Program-made: the position numbers and the translations under genes
From: G963676655 sp963676655
Lineage (GTDB): Bacteria > Verrucomicrobiota > Lentisphaeria > Victivallales > Victivallaceae
Direction: 5' to 3'
Assembly: GCA_963676655.2 (NCBI GenBank)
Contig: CAXXKX010000003.1
Location: forward strand, 5,628,258 to 5,692,257
DNA: 64,000 nucleotides
Part shown: positions 37,059 to 45,118 of the stretch, piece by piece
Numbering within the stretch: position 1 is the stretch's first letter
Layout: every line of letters starts with the position of its first letter
Notes under the pieces: generated by a model
Database searches by the model: none
Told to the model about the DNA's origin: nothing
What the model saw: only the letters and a program-made list of their open reading frames with translations

Positions 37059-37868
37059 ATGAAGATTATTGTTTCTGAAAGATATCGGACCCCGCTTCCG
37101 CTGGAACGCCAGTTGGGGATGTGGGTGGATCGAATCGGTCACTCCGCCGGACATCAGGAGCCGAGCTTGCTGCGGATCTTGAATTTGTACGCGGTGGTAT
37201 CGGTTATTGAGGGGCAGGGAGTATTTCAAAGTCCGAGTACGGGAACTATAGAGCTTGTGTCCGGTGATGCGGTATTGCTGTTTCCGATGGAGCCGTCGAT
37301 GTATTATGATGATGGCCGGTCATGGAGTACGCGCTGGATTGTCTGGAACGGCGCTGATGCCGATAATTTGATCGCGGCTAATTGTTTTTCTCCGGCGGCA
37401 CCGCTTGTCAAAGGCGGACTTGGGGTGATTGCTTCGGCCTACAGGCGCATTGAGGAACTCTTAAAGAGAGAGGATACTACGGCGATTATGGAACGGCGTA
37501 ATATAGTGCATGAGCTGTTGCTTGAGTTATATCGCCTTCAGAATGCTTCCGGTTCTGACGCGAGCCGGGCTATGCTCGATAAGGTTAATACTTTTATGGC
37601 CGACCATTTGCACCGGGCATTCTCGGTTGAGGAGATGGCCAGATATTGCGGTTTGAGTGAGTCTCATTTTCGTCGTTTGTTTAAAGCCGCTACCGGAGCC
37701 AGTCCGGTCGAGTTTATTACCAGTCGCCGGATTACCGCCGCCAAAGAGTTGCTCAAGCGCAATGTTCCGATCAAGGATATTGCTGAGCAACTTGCGTTCC
37801 GCAGCGAGTTCTATTTTCGCCGGGTTTTTCGTGAAAAAGTCGGAGTTCCGCCAGGACAATACCGATAA
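37059..37868 (+). CDS. AraC-family transcriptional regulator
   Basis: The 269-aa protein has an N-terminal cupin-like sensor (YAVVSVIEGQGVFQSP, SGDAVLLFPMEPSMYY) and a C-terminal double HTH: FSVEEMARYCGLSESHFRRLFKAATG and IKDIAEQLAFRSEFYFRRVFREKVG, ending PPGQYR. The length is usual. It is divergent from the UroD-like gene and precedes a KDPG-aldolase-like gene by 95 bp, so it may control either. Confidence 0.92.
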   Translation: MKIIVSERYRTPLPLERQLGMWVDRIGHSAGHQEPSLLRILNLYAVVSVIEGQGVFQSPSTGTIELVSGDAVLLFPMEPSMYYDDGRSWSTRWIVWNGADADNLIAANCFSPAAPLVKGGLGVIASAYRRIEELLKREDTTAIMERRNIVHELLLELYRLQNASGSDASRAMLDKVNTFMADHLHRAFSVEEMARYCGLSESHFRRLFKAATGASPVEFITSRRITAAKELLKRNVPIKDIAEQLAFRSEFYFRRVFREKVGVPPGQYR

Positions 37869-37963
37869 TGATTAGTGGCTCTATCACTGATAAAACCGGA
37901 AAAAACAAAAAGTCGGACTTGGAAAATTGTTAAGAGTCATATATAATATAACGTACGCGAAAA

Positions 37964-38692
37964 ATGTGGCTTATAATACTGATTGGAACCATACTTATGC
38001 TCTCCGGATTCGAAAGACTTAAAGAGGCTTTTAGCAGTAACGAAAAAGAAGAATTAGTCAGCGTGTCCCTGGATTTGGGACAGTGCAAGCTTATTCCGGT
38101 TCTGACGATCAGGGAGATTTCTCCCGATGACGCAGTGAAGTGTGCTGAAACCTTGATGGAAAACGGAATTACCGCGATGGAACTGATGTTTCGCCGTCAC
38201 AGCGACAGTATTGCGATAAAGAGCATAGCAAAAGAGTTTCCTGAGTTTTATATCGGCGCCGGCGGCATTCTCAACAGCGACCAGTTGTTGCGGGTGCTGG
38301 ACTCAAATGCCCGTTTCGCGACCGCTCCCGGAGTTGATATGCATACATTACGCGAAGCAAGCCGGAACAAGATCATGTTTGCCCCCGGCGTAATTACCCC
38401 GACCAATTTGCAGATGATTCTGCGGACCGGACTTCTTGACTTCCAGTTTTTTCCGGCGGAGCAGGCCGGCGGACATGAGTTTATCGAGGCGATGATGATG
38501 CCTTTCGAGCATTTGCCGATCGAGGTATTCCCGAAAGGCGGTATCACTACGGATAAGGTTAATAATTATTTGCGGCTCAAACATGTCCGCAGTGTTTTTG
38601 TTGATGACATCGTAACGGTTGAGGATATTGAGAACAAAAATTTCGAGGCGGTCGGCCTCAGAGCAAAAAAAGCGGTTGAAATTGCCGGTTGA
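37964..38692 (+). CDS. KDPG/KHG aldolase-like protein lacking the Schiff-base lysine
   Basis: The 242-aa frame encodes the Eda-type TIM barrel from about residue 40: LIPVLTIREI, catalytic-type Glu73 in MELMFRR, YIGAGGIL, ATAPGVD and FAPGVITPTN. The strand that carries the Schiff-base Lys in Eda (FKFFPAE) reads FQFFPAE, with Gln at residue 161 (codon CAG at 38444). The later PKGGI loop is kept. Without the Lys, class I aldolase chemistry is unlikely; it may be a binding protein or use other chemistry. The ATG at 37997 has a better ribosome site (GGAA) and removes an odd hydrophobic N-terminus, so it may be the true start. Confidence 0.82.
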   Translation: MWLIILIGTILMLSGFERLKEAFSSNEKEELVSVSLDLGQCKLIPVLTIREISPDDAVKCAETLMENGITAMELMFRRHSDSIAIKSIAKEFPEFYIGAGGILNSDQLLRVLDSNARFATAPGVDMHTLREASRNKIMFAPGVITPTNLQMILRTGLLDFQFFPAEQAGGHEFIEAMMMPFEHLPIEVFPKGGITTDKVNNYLRLKHVRSVFVDDIVTVEDIENKNFEAVGLRAKKAVEIAG

Positions 38693-38818
38693 ATCTCCGA
38701 TCTATTAATTTGAAACTTTACTGATTGCTACAAAGTTTACTTTTCACTTTGAATTATGGCCTGTTTAGATGTATTTTACCTTTTGTTTAAATTGTGTTAA
38801 TTTGCTTGAGAAACTGAA

Positions 38819-40462
38819 ATGACTGGTAATAAAAACGAATGCAGTTTTGATCATATTGTTATTGGCAGCGGTCTGGCAGGGCTTTCCAGCGCTTTGCACC
38901 TGGCGAACAACGGCGGCTCGATTGCGGTGGTCACAAAGTTCGGGATTGATGAGTGCAACACCAAATACGCGCAAGGCGGTATTGCCTGTGTAATGGATCA
39001 CGAAGATTCCTTTGACGAACATGTTCAGGACACCCTTAATGCCGGAGCTCAACTCTGTCGCAAAGACGTAGTCAGAAAAATTGTCGAAGCAGGACCGGCC
39101 GCGGTACTGGAGCTCATAGAACTGGGAGCCCATTTTACAACCCGCGGGGAAATGGGCGAATCTGAAAATAAAAACGATTATCATCTTGGTCGGGAAGGCG
39201 GGCATACCCGTCGTCGCGTACTGCATGCCGGCGATATTACCGGCGCGGAGATTGAGCGTATTCTGGTTGAATGTGTGACTTGTCATCCGAATATCAAGAT
39301 TTTTGAAAACCACATGGCGATTGATTTGATCACGACCCGCCGCATCGGCTGGCTGGGGGAAGAAGCCTGTCTCGGGGTTTATGTCCTGGACTGCAAAACA
39401 AATCAGGTCAAGACGTTCCGCGGTTTTACCACGACCGTGGCTACCGGCGGGGCGGGCAAGGTCTATCTGTATACCAGCAATCCGGACGTGGCTTGCGGCA
39501 GCGGCGTTGCCATGTGCTGGCGGGCCAATCTGCCGATTGCCAATATGGAGTTCTTCCAGTTCCACCCGACAATCCTATATCATCCGAAAGTCCGCTCTTT
39601 TCTGATCAGTGAAGCGGTCCGTGGCGAGGGTGCGGTCCTGAAACGGATGACCCGGGACGGCCGTCTGGTAGAATTTATGGACAAGTACCATGTTATGCAA
39701 AGTCTGGCTCCGCGTGATGTCGTGGCCAGGGCTATTGACAATGAGATGAAGCGATCCGGGGCCGAATGCGTTTATCTGGATATCCGGCATCTGGATGAAA
39801 AGACTTTGAAACGGCGTTTTCCGAATATTTTCGAGCAGTGCCTCGAGGCTGGAATAAATATGGCGAAGGACCCGATTCCGGTGGTGCCGGCGGCGCATTA
39901 TTCATGCGGCGGCGTGGTTACCGATATCAACGGTTTTACCGGGATCAACGGGCTTTACGCCGCCGGTGAAGCGGCCTGTACCGGTTTGCACGGCGCGAAC
40001 CGGCTGGCCAGCAACAGTCTGCTTGAGGCGATGGTTATTGCCAAAACCTCGGCGCAGCATATCAGTGAAAATCTCGTTGAATTGAAAGAAAATTATCCTC
40101 CGGGCAAGGTGCCGACCTGGTCGTGTGGCAACGCCACCGACTCCGATGAACTGGTTGTGATTGCTCACAACTGGGATGAAATTCGTCGTTTTATGTGGGA
40201 CTATGTCGGAATTGTCCGGACCGACAAGCGGCTTGAGCGGGCCAAGAACCGGATCAAGCTTATCCGGCACGAAATTGAACGTTACTACTGGGATTTCCTG
40301 TTGACGTCGGACTTACTTGAACTGCGCGATATCGCGACTGTAGCGGAAATAATAATTGATTCGGCTTTGAGTCGAAAAGAGAGCAGGGGGCTGCACTATA
40401 ACTCTGACCACCCGGAGATGATGCCGGAAGGTCTCGACACCGTAATCAGGAGAGATCGCTAA
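38819..40462 (+). CDS. nadB: L-aspartate oxidase
   Basis: The 547-aa flavoprotein oxidises L-aspartate to iminoaspartate for NAD synthesis. The FAD site is VIGSGLAGLSSALHLA, followed by YAQGGIACV, the HxLGREGGHTRRR segment with catalytic His/Arg, EFFQFHPTILYHP, HYSCGGVVTDINGFT and GLYAAGEAACTGLHGANRLASNSLLEA. The C-terminal helical domain is present. Length is normal. nadA and nadC are not adjacent. It is 3 bp before pcnB. Confidence 0.95.
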   Translation: MTGNKNECSFDHIVIGSGLAGLSSALHLANNGGSIAVVTKFGIDECNTKYAQGGIACVMDHEDSFDEHVQDTLNAGAQLCRKDVVRKIVEAGPAAVLELIELGAHFTTRGEMGESENKNDYHLGREGGHTRRRVLHAGDITGAEIERILVECVTCHPNIKIFENHMAIDLITTRRIGWLGEEACLGVYVLDCKTNQVKTFRGFTTTVATGGAGKVYLYTSNPDVACGSGVAMCWRANLPIANMEFFQFHPTILYHPKVRSFLISEAVRGEGAVLKRMTRDGRLVEFMDKYHVMQSLAPRDVVARAIDNEMKRSGAECVYLDIRHLDEKTLKRRFPNIFEQCLEAGINMAKDPIPVVPAAHYSCGGVVTDINGFTGINGLYAAGEAACTGLHGANRLASNSLLEAMVIAKTSAQHISENLVELKENYPPGKVPTWSCGNATDSDELVVIAHNWDEIRRFMWDYVGIVRTDKRLERAKNRIKLIRHEIERYYWDFLLTSDLLELRDIATVAEIIIDSALSRKESRGLHYNSDHPEMMPEGLDTVIRRDR

Positions 40463-40465
40463 ACT

Positions 40466-41713
40466 ATGCTAACCAAAATGGCCGCCGCCCCCCACATCAT
40501 TACAGTTGTCGATACTCTGCAGAAAGCCGGATTTGAGACCTACGTTGTCGGCGGCGCTATTCGTGACCTGATGCTTAACCGTGAACCCAAGGATTATGAC
40601 CTTTCCACTGCTGCTTCACCGGAACAGGTGCGCCAGTTGTTCGGACGGCGCCGGGCCAAAATTATCGGCCGCCGATTTAAGCTGGTTCATTTGTATAACG
40701 GCAAAGAGATTATTGAGATCAGTACTTTTCGGCGGCGTCCGGAGCCTAAACCGCCGACGAAATTCAATCCGAAGTATGGCGAAGCGCCGGAAAATATGAT
40801 TTTCCATGATAATGAATACGGGACCGCGGAAGAAGACGCTTTCCGGCGTGATTTTACCGTTAACGCCTTGTTTTTCGACCCGGTATCCGGCGAGGTTATC
40901 GACCACACCGGACAAGGCGTCGATGATATCAAGAACGGCAAAGTCAGGGTAATTGGCGATCCGGCTCTGCGTTTTGAAGAGGACCCGGTCAGGATGCTGC
41001 GTGCGTTGAAACTGGTCGGGCAATATGGCTTCACTATGACTCAGGATACCGCTGAAGGTCTGCGCGATTCGCTGGACCTGATTTCCCATGCTTCGCATTC
41101 TCGGTTGACGCTTGAGCTTGAAAAAATTCTGAAAAACGCCTATTCCAGCGATATTTTGAAAGCATTCCATGAATATGGTTTTCTCGGTTACTTCCTCCCT
41201 AATCTTGAAAAAGCATGGGAAACCCCGGCCGGTATTTATGCGCTACAGCTGCTTAGCGAACGCGACTTGAGATTACGCGACGGACTTTATCGCGACAGTA
41301 TTTCTTTGGCAATGGCCACTTTGACGCTGCCGTTTGTCGAGGATCAATTGGGCCGTGGCGTGAAAGGCGATCTGTGGCAGCATAGGCCTTTCGTCGACGC
41401 TGATATCAGGGATATTGTCGATGACTTTTTTCTGCCTCACCACATGATCAAGCGTCTGGACTATGCCGCCCAGCGCACAATTATGATGCAGCCGTGGCTG
41501 ATGAGTGCCGATAATCCAAAAAAATATATCAACCGCAAAGGTTATGCCCATGCCAGGGAACTTTTAATTCTGCAAAATAACATTGTCTGGAAAGATGACG
41601 AACTTGAGGAGTTATGGCCGCATCGTATGGTTGATAGTGTTCGCAACGATTTTGACAATAAAAAGTCCCGCCGCAGAAGGCCCCGCCGCAAAGGCCCCCG
41701 GAAACAGCACTGA
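40466..41713 (+). CDS. pcnB: Poly(A) polymerase-type nucleotidyltransferase
   Basis: The 415-aa protein has the class II nucleotidyltransferase core: VVGGAIRDLML and the DYDLSTAASPEQV with the DXD pair. The IIGRRFKLVHL segment matches the signature that separates bacterial poly(A) polymerases from CCA-adding enzymes. RRDFTVNALFFDPVSGEVIDHTGQG and EEDPVRMLRALKL follow. The C-terminus is very basic (KKSRRRRPRRKGPRKQH), likely for RNA binding. It would add 3' A-tails that promote RNA decay. CCA addition cannot be excluded from sequence alone. Confidence 0.9.
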   Translation: MLTKMAAAPHIITVVDTLQKAGFETYVVGGAIRDLMLNREPKDYDLSTAASPEQVRQLFGRRRAKIIGRRFKLVHLYNGKEIIEISTFRRRPEPKPPTKFNPKYGEAPENMIFHDNEYGTAEEDAFRRDFTVNALFFDPVSGEVIDHTGQGVDDIKNGKVRVIGDPALRFEEDPVRMLRALKLVGQYGFTMTQDTAEGLRDSLDLISHASHSRLTLELEKILKNAYSSDILKAFHEYGFLGYFLPNLEKAWETPAGIYALQLLSERDLRLRDGLYRDSISLAMATLTLPFVEDQLGRGVKGDLWQHRPFVDADIRDIVDDFFLPHHMIKRLDYAAQRTIMMQPWLMSADNPKKYINRKGYAHARELLILQNNIVWKDDELEELWPHRMVDSVRNDFDNKKSRRRRPRRKGPRKQH

Positions 41714-41729
41714 CTGAATATCCACTATC

Positions 41730-41878
41730 CAATATCCAATATCCAACACGGACGGAGCGAAGCGTAGAGGCCAGCTTTAAGCTGGAATGAAATGGCAACT
41801 TCCAAGTATGAAGTGAATTATTCGGGAGCTCGAGCTCCAGCGCCGCATTTTTGGAGCTTAGATTTTGTCATTTCCCGG
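41730..41878. repeat. Direct repeat unit A (~150 bp)
   Basis: It contains ATCCAACACGGACGGAGCG, AGGCCAGCTTTAAGCTGG and a GGGAGCTCGAGCTCC palindrome. Unit B is the same with a few base changes and one indel in the palindrome. AGCTTTAAGCT is itself palindromic. Confidence 0.9.
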
Positions 41879-42047
41879 ATGATTTAATTTATCAGACTTT
41901 TTATCGAGAGTTTTACCGCCTGGATGATTCTGATGTTTGCGAATGCCGGTCTGGGGACCAGCGCTCCCGGACTAGTAACGCATGTGGGTAAAAAAGCTGT
42001 GAACGGATTTGATTATCAATATATATATGCGTGAGCATTTCGTTGGG

Positions 42048-42198
42048 CAATATCCAATGTCCAACACGAACGGAGCGAAGCGTAGAGGCCAGCTTTAAGC
42101 TGGAATGAAATGGCAACATCCAAGTATGAAGTGAATTATTCGGGAGCGCGACGCTCCAGCGCCGCATTTGTGGAGCTCAAATCTTGTCTATTCCTGGG
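42048..42198. repeat. Direct repeat unit B (~150 bp)
   Basis: It starts CAATATCCAATGTCC and contains GGGAGCGCGACGCTCC in place of the unit A palindrome. It lies 3 bp from the methyltransferase stop. Both units include the GGGAGCGCG dispersed repeat seen at 17.1 and 48.4 kb. Confidence 0.9.
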
Positions 42199-42200
42199 TG

Positions 42201-42917
42201 TTATTTTTGAAAAATATATTCATTCCACGAATCACATTGATTATTCCGTCTTTTTAATATTCTTTTGGATAACAGGACGAATCCATTACTTTCCACTTCA
42301 CTCACAAAAGTTTCATTGTCCGGCCAATAGTATTCTCTTCTGCCGTTAAATTCTTTAAAATAGTTTACGCTGGCTGGAGAACAATTGTTGCCGGTGAGAA
42401 AATACCCGCCTTTTTTCAAGGTAGAGTAAATATTTTGCCACATTTCGGTACGCGGCAAATCAGTAATCATGTGAATGCAATCGGTATCAAAAACAAGATC
42501 AAATTTGTCTTCGGGTAAAACGTTCTGTTGGCTCAGATCGGCACATATCAATAAAATATCTTTGTTCATTAATTTATTTTTGGCGTATTGTATTGCGGTT
42601 TCCGAGATATCCATTCCTGCTGAATTTTTGAACCCCATGCTGTCGATGATCTCAAGCATATTGCCCATCCCACAACCAATTTCCAAAATATCAATATTTT
42701 TTGAAACCTGAACTTCTTCCAGGAACCAACACAGGCGGTCTCTTTTAGCTATATACATTTGTTGAGAGCCCCAGCCTTCCTTGTTTTCTTTCAGAAGCTT
42801 TTCATACTCTCCATCAAAATACTTTTTTTCGTCAAGGCTTTGGGAATATATTTTGTCCCGATGGTCTGAAGCTCGTTTTTTTTCGAAATTTTCGTTTTTT
42901 ACATTTATTTTTTGCAT
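42201..42917 (-). CDS. Class I SAM-dependent methyltransferase
   Basis: The 238-aa protein has the SAM-binding motif I ILEIGCGMGNML, motif II NSAGMDISETAIQYA, ADLSQQN and motif IV FDLVFDTDCIHMI, then LKKGGYFLTG. Acceptor unknown; these small Methyltransf_11/25-type enzymes act on small molecules. GGGGG lies 7 bp before the ATG. It lies between a ~150-bp repeat and the coiled-coil/TIR pair, in DNA that is more AT-rich than the housekeeping genes, suggesting accessory origin. Confidence 0.85.
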   Translation of the reverse strand: MQKINVKNENFEKKRASDHRDKIYSQSLDEKKYFDGEYEKLLKENKEGWGSQQMYIAKRDRLCWFLEEVQVSKNIDILEIGCGMGNMLEIIDSMGFKNSAGMDISETAIQYAKNKLMNKDILLICADLSQQNVLPEDKFDLVFDTDCIHMITDLPRTEMWQNIYSTLKKGGYFLTGNNCSPASVNYFKEFNGRREYYWPDNETFVSEVESNGFVLLSKRILKRRNNQCDSWNEYIFQK

Positions 42918-43061
42918 GCATAAACCCCCTTAACAATTTTTATAACTATCAAATATATAATTGCAGGTTAGCTAAAAATTCGTATGAAAAAAATAATTTT
43001 TATTCAAGCAAAAGAAAAACCGGTTTTAACACCCACTATAAAAAGTTTTGTAAGAAGTATC

Positions 43062-43616
43062 TTATTCAGATTTAGAAGCGGCAATTTCTTTATCTAATTT
43101 AGCTTTTTCAAATTCAGATTTAGCAAGGTCATTAGCTAGGATTTTATCAAGTGGTTTTTGAACTTTTTTATACCAAAGTAAGAAACCTGTAGACGTTAAT
43201 ACAAAACCTAAAGCTATAAATAAATAACTAAAATAAGTTATTATTTTTGACTCCTCCTGCAATAAATTTAGTCGTTGATGGTATGCTTTTTGCGATATAT
43301 AATCAGTATTTATTCCATCTCTTAAATTGGATAGACTACTAATCCTTGTTTCAAGGTTGGACAGAAATATGCTCGTATCTTTTTTCTGAATATTATCTTT
43401 TTGATAAGTTTCGAATAACACAGAGATAGTTCCAAGTTTATCATTAAATCTTGCTATCTTATTGTTTAGGTTATCTTGTTTTTTTAAAAACTCAATATTG
43501 TTTTGGGAAACTTCTCTTACTTTTATCTCACAAAAATATATCGAAAATATTATAATAACAATACCCGATAAGCTCATGAACTTATACAGGTTATCAGTTG
43601 GTAAGTTTGGAATCAT
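43062..43616 (-). CDS. Hypothetical two-helix membrane protein with coiled coil
   Basis: The 184-aa protein has a first helix at about 13-30 (FMSLSGIVIIIFSIYFC), a long polar helical, coiled-coil-like region (about 32-125) and a second helix at about 127-150 (YFSYLFIALGFVLTSTGFLLWY). The tail is helical and charged. I recognise no family. It follows the TIR-like gene by 22 bp on the same strand, so the two are probably one operon. A membrane partner or effector for the TIR-like protein is a reasonable hypothesis. Confidence 0.75.
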   Translation of the reverse strand: MIPNLPTDNLYKFMSLSGIVIIIFSIYFCEIKVREVSQNNIEFLKKQDNLNNKIARFNDKLGTISVLFETYQKDNIQKKDTSIFLSNLETRISSLSNLRDGINTDYISQKAYHQRLNLLQEESKIITYFSYLFIALGFVLTSTGFLLWYKKVQKPLDKILANDLAKSEFEKAKLDKEIAASKSE

Positions 43617-43638
43617 TTTTGTGTTGTCCTTATATGAA

Positions 43639-44427
43639 TTAAACTAAGTTATTCATGTCAATATTACAACCACAAGCTTTCATTTCTTTTGCAACTGCAA
43701 AATGCCATGCATCAGCTTTATCTAATGGGATGTAAACAACTCCACTTATATCATTCGGTTTTTCAATATTTCCATCGACTAATGCAACAACACTTTTCCG
43801 TCCTAGCTTTCCGATAAGATAGCCATGTTCAAAAACAACATTTTGACGCGCTCTAAGATTAAGCTTGTCTTTTTCTTTCTGGGTATTACCAACATCATCC
43901 GGCGTATATAGTACTATTCCAAAACAAACATCAGAATAATGTTCAATTTTTTCAATAATAGTTTTTCCTTTACTCGCTTGCTCGTGTAAAATGGTAGCCT
44001 CAAAGCCTAGTCTTTCAACAAACCTAGCAACTTTATTTTTTGCAGCTTCGTCATGTCCATGAACGATAAAGACCTGTTTTGAGTCTGTATTATTTATAGT
44101 TGACGTAGAAATTTGTTGATCATCTTCATCTATATCTTCCAAGTAATTATTGAGGAGCAATAGTGCATTTTTTAATCCTTTTTGAAAATAGGGAATTGCT
44201 TTACTGGGATCAGATTGAAAACCATCCCTTGTGCATAAATAAATATTGTAAAAAGAAACTTCTTTAAAGGCATTAAACTCAAAAGAATCCTTACCGTATG
44301 TTTTTGTTAGATATCTTGATACTTCACTTTTCCATGTTTTGAACTCAGGTGTGCTTGATGGACTGCCTGAACTGACACTTTTAAAACTTTCACCCTGCTT
44401 GATAAGCCGATTTAATTTATTATCCAT
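43639..44427 (-). CDS. TIR-like nucleotide-binding domain protein
   Basis: The 262-aa protein has an N-terminal helical domain (about 1-105) and a C-terminal TIR-like domain of the PF10137 type from about 115: KQVFIVHGHDEAAKNKVARF, GFEATILHEQASKGKTIIEK, CFGIVLYTPDDVG, then RARQNVVFEHGYLIGKLGR with the conserved Glu and VYIPLDKADAWH. Known members occur in antiviral systems (CBASS, Pycsar and others) and bind or cleave nucleotides such as NAD. No cyclase, helicase or SMC partner is visible. AAGGA lies 7 bp before the ATG. The gene is AT-rich. Confidence 0.85.
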   Translation of the reverse strand: MDNKLNRLIKQGESFKSVSSGSPSSTPEFKTWKSEVSRYLTKTYGKDSFEFNAFKEVSFYNIYLCTRDGFQSDPSKAIPYFQKGLKNALLLLNNYLEDIDEDDQQISTSTINNTDSKQVFIVHGHDEAAKNKVARFVERLGFEATILHEQASKGKTIIEKIEHYSDVCFGIVLYTPDDVGNTQKEKDKLNLRARQNVVFEHGYLIGKLGRKSVVALVDGNIEKPNDISGVVYIPLDKADAWHFAVAKEMKACGCNIDMNNLV

Positions 44428-44696
44428 AGTCTGTCCTTTTGATCCAAGGTTCTATCATTTATTAACGTCCCTTAAAAATATAAACATTCAATAGAGTTAT
44501 TTCAACCACTACTTAAAAATTCAAGCTTAAATGTATCATGAAATAAAAGACTATCCTAAAATCTTATATTCAACTGTATATAGAAAACCAAAGAATGGAC
44601 TCTCGAACCTCTTGTCGGTTCTCATCCTTGCGGAAACGCCTGTGGGAAAAATTAGCTGTGGACTGTGGACTTTAGACTGTGGACTTATAAATAAAA

Positions 44697-44770
44697 TGGC
44701 AACCCCGCAAGGATTCGAACCTCAACTAAGTGGACCAAAACCACTTGTGCTACCATTACACCACGGGGTT
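44697..44770 (-). tRNA. tRNA-Gln (anticodon UUG), CCA encoded
   Basis: The minus strand folds as a tRNA. Acceptor arms AACCCCG and CGGGGTT pair in seven positions, with discriminator G and an encoded CCA (44697-44699). The anticodon arm is AGTGG/CCACT with loop TTTTGGT, giving UUG. The T arm is TGAGG/CCTTG with loop TTCGAAT; the D arm is short with AATGGTAG. Two T-stem pairs are G-T. It lies 270 bp upstream of the TIR-like gene, on the same strand, at the edge of an accessory segment. Confidence 0.93.
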
Positions 44771-45031
44771 GCAAGCAAAATGTTTAATTTTGCGAATTTA
44801 TATAATAGCGTTTTTTTTGAATTTTTCCAGTCCAAAAGTAAATATTTATGCGAAATTTTTGCTTTGCCGTGATATATTATCAGGATTTTGATTTTCCGGT
44901 AAAATGAATTATGTGAATATAAAATATAGAAAGACTCATGCGGAACTATAATTTGCACCATGGAGAGCATGAAGAACACGAAGAAGTATTTAAATTTTCA
45001 GCTCCAGCTGAAAAATAAATTTTCGTGCGTT

Positions 45032-45063
45032 GCCCTGCACAATGCTCGCGCTCATTTCATTGT
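45032..45063. repeat. GCCCTGC..AATG..CGCGCTCA dispersed repeat
   Basis: It starts GCCCTGCACAATGCTCGCG, then CTCATTTCATTGT. It closely matches 48606-48637. Confidence 0.6.
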
Positions 45064-45118
45064 TCGTGGTTAAAATTTGCATTTTGCGCGATTCTTAACA
45101 ATGTAGAAAGAAGGGTCT

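Larger units (their letters stand above)
41714..42200. other. Gap with two ~150-bp direct repeats
   Basis: It contains two direct repeats (41730-41878, 42048-42198) with a unique spacer of about 170 bp that shows no gene. Short minus frames in the repeats begin with near-identical peptides (LHTWMLPFHSSLKLASTLRS-like) and are repeat-derived. Confidence 0.6.
44428..45118. other. Gap with tRNA-Gln and repeats
   Basis: Apart from tRNA-Gln (44697-44770) it holds short CTGTGGA repeats (44655-44686) and a CCCTGC...AATG repeat (45032-45063). No protein gene is credible; the frame at 44531-44872 runs through the tRNA antisense. Confidence 0.6.

Noticed and set aside
38765..39565. Minus-strand frame opposite nadB
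   Set aside because: Overlaps the well-supported nadB N-terminal region and shows no domain.
41529..42167. Short minus frames in the ~150-bp repeats
   Set aside because: Both share an HSSLKLASTLRSVRVG peptide because they translate the repeat, not a gene family.
44531..44872. Plus-strand 113-codon frame over the tRNA
   Set aside because: Its NKMATPQGFEPQLSG-type peptide is the usual artefact of reading antisense through a tRNA gene.
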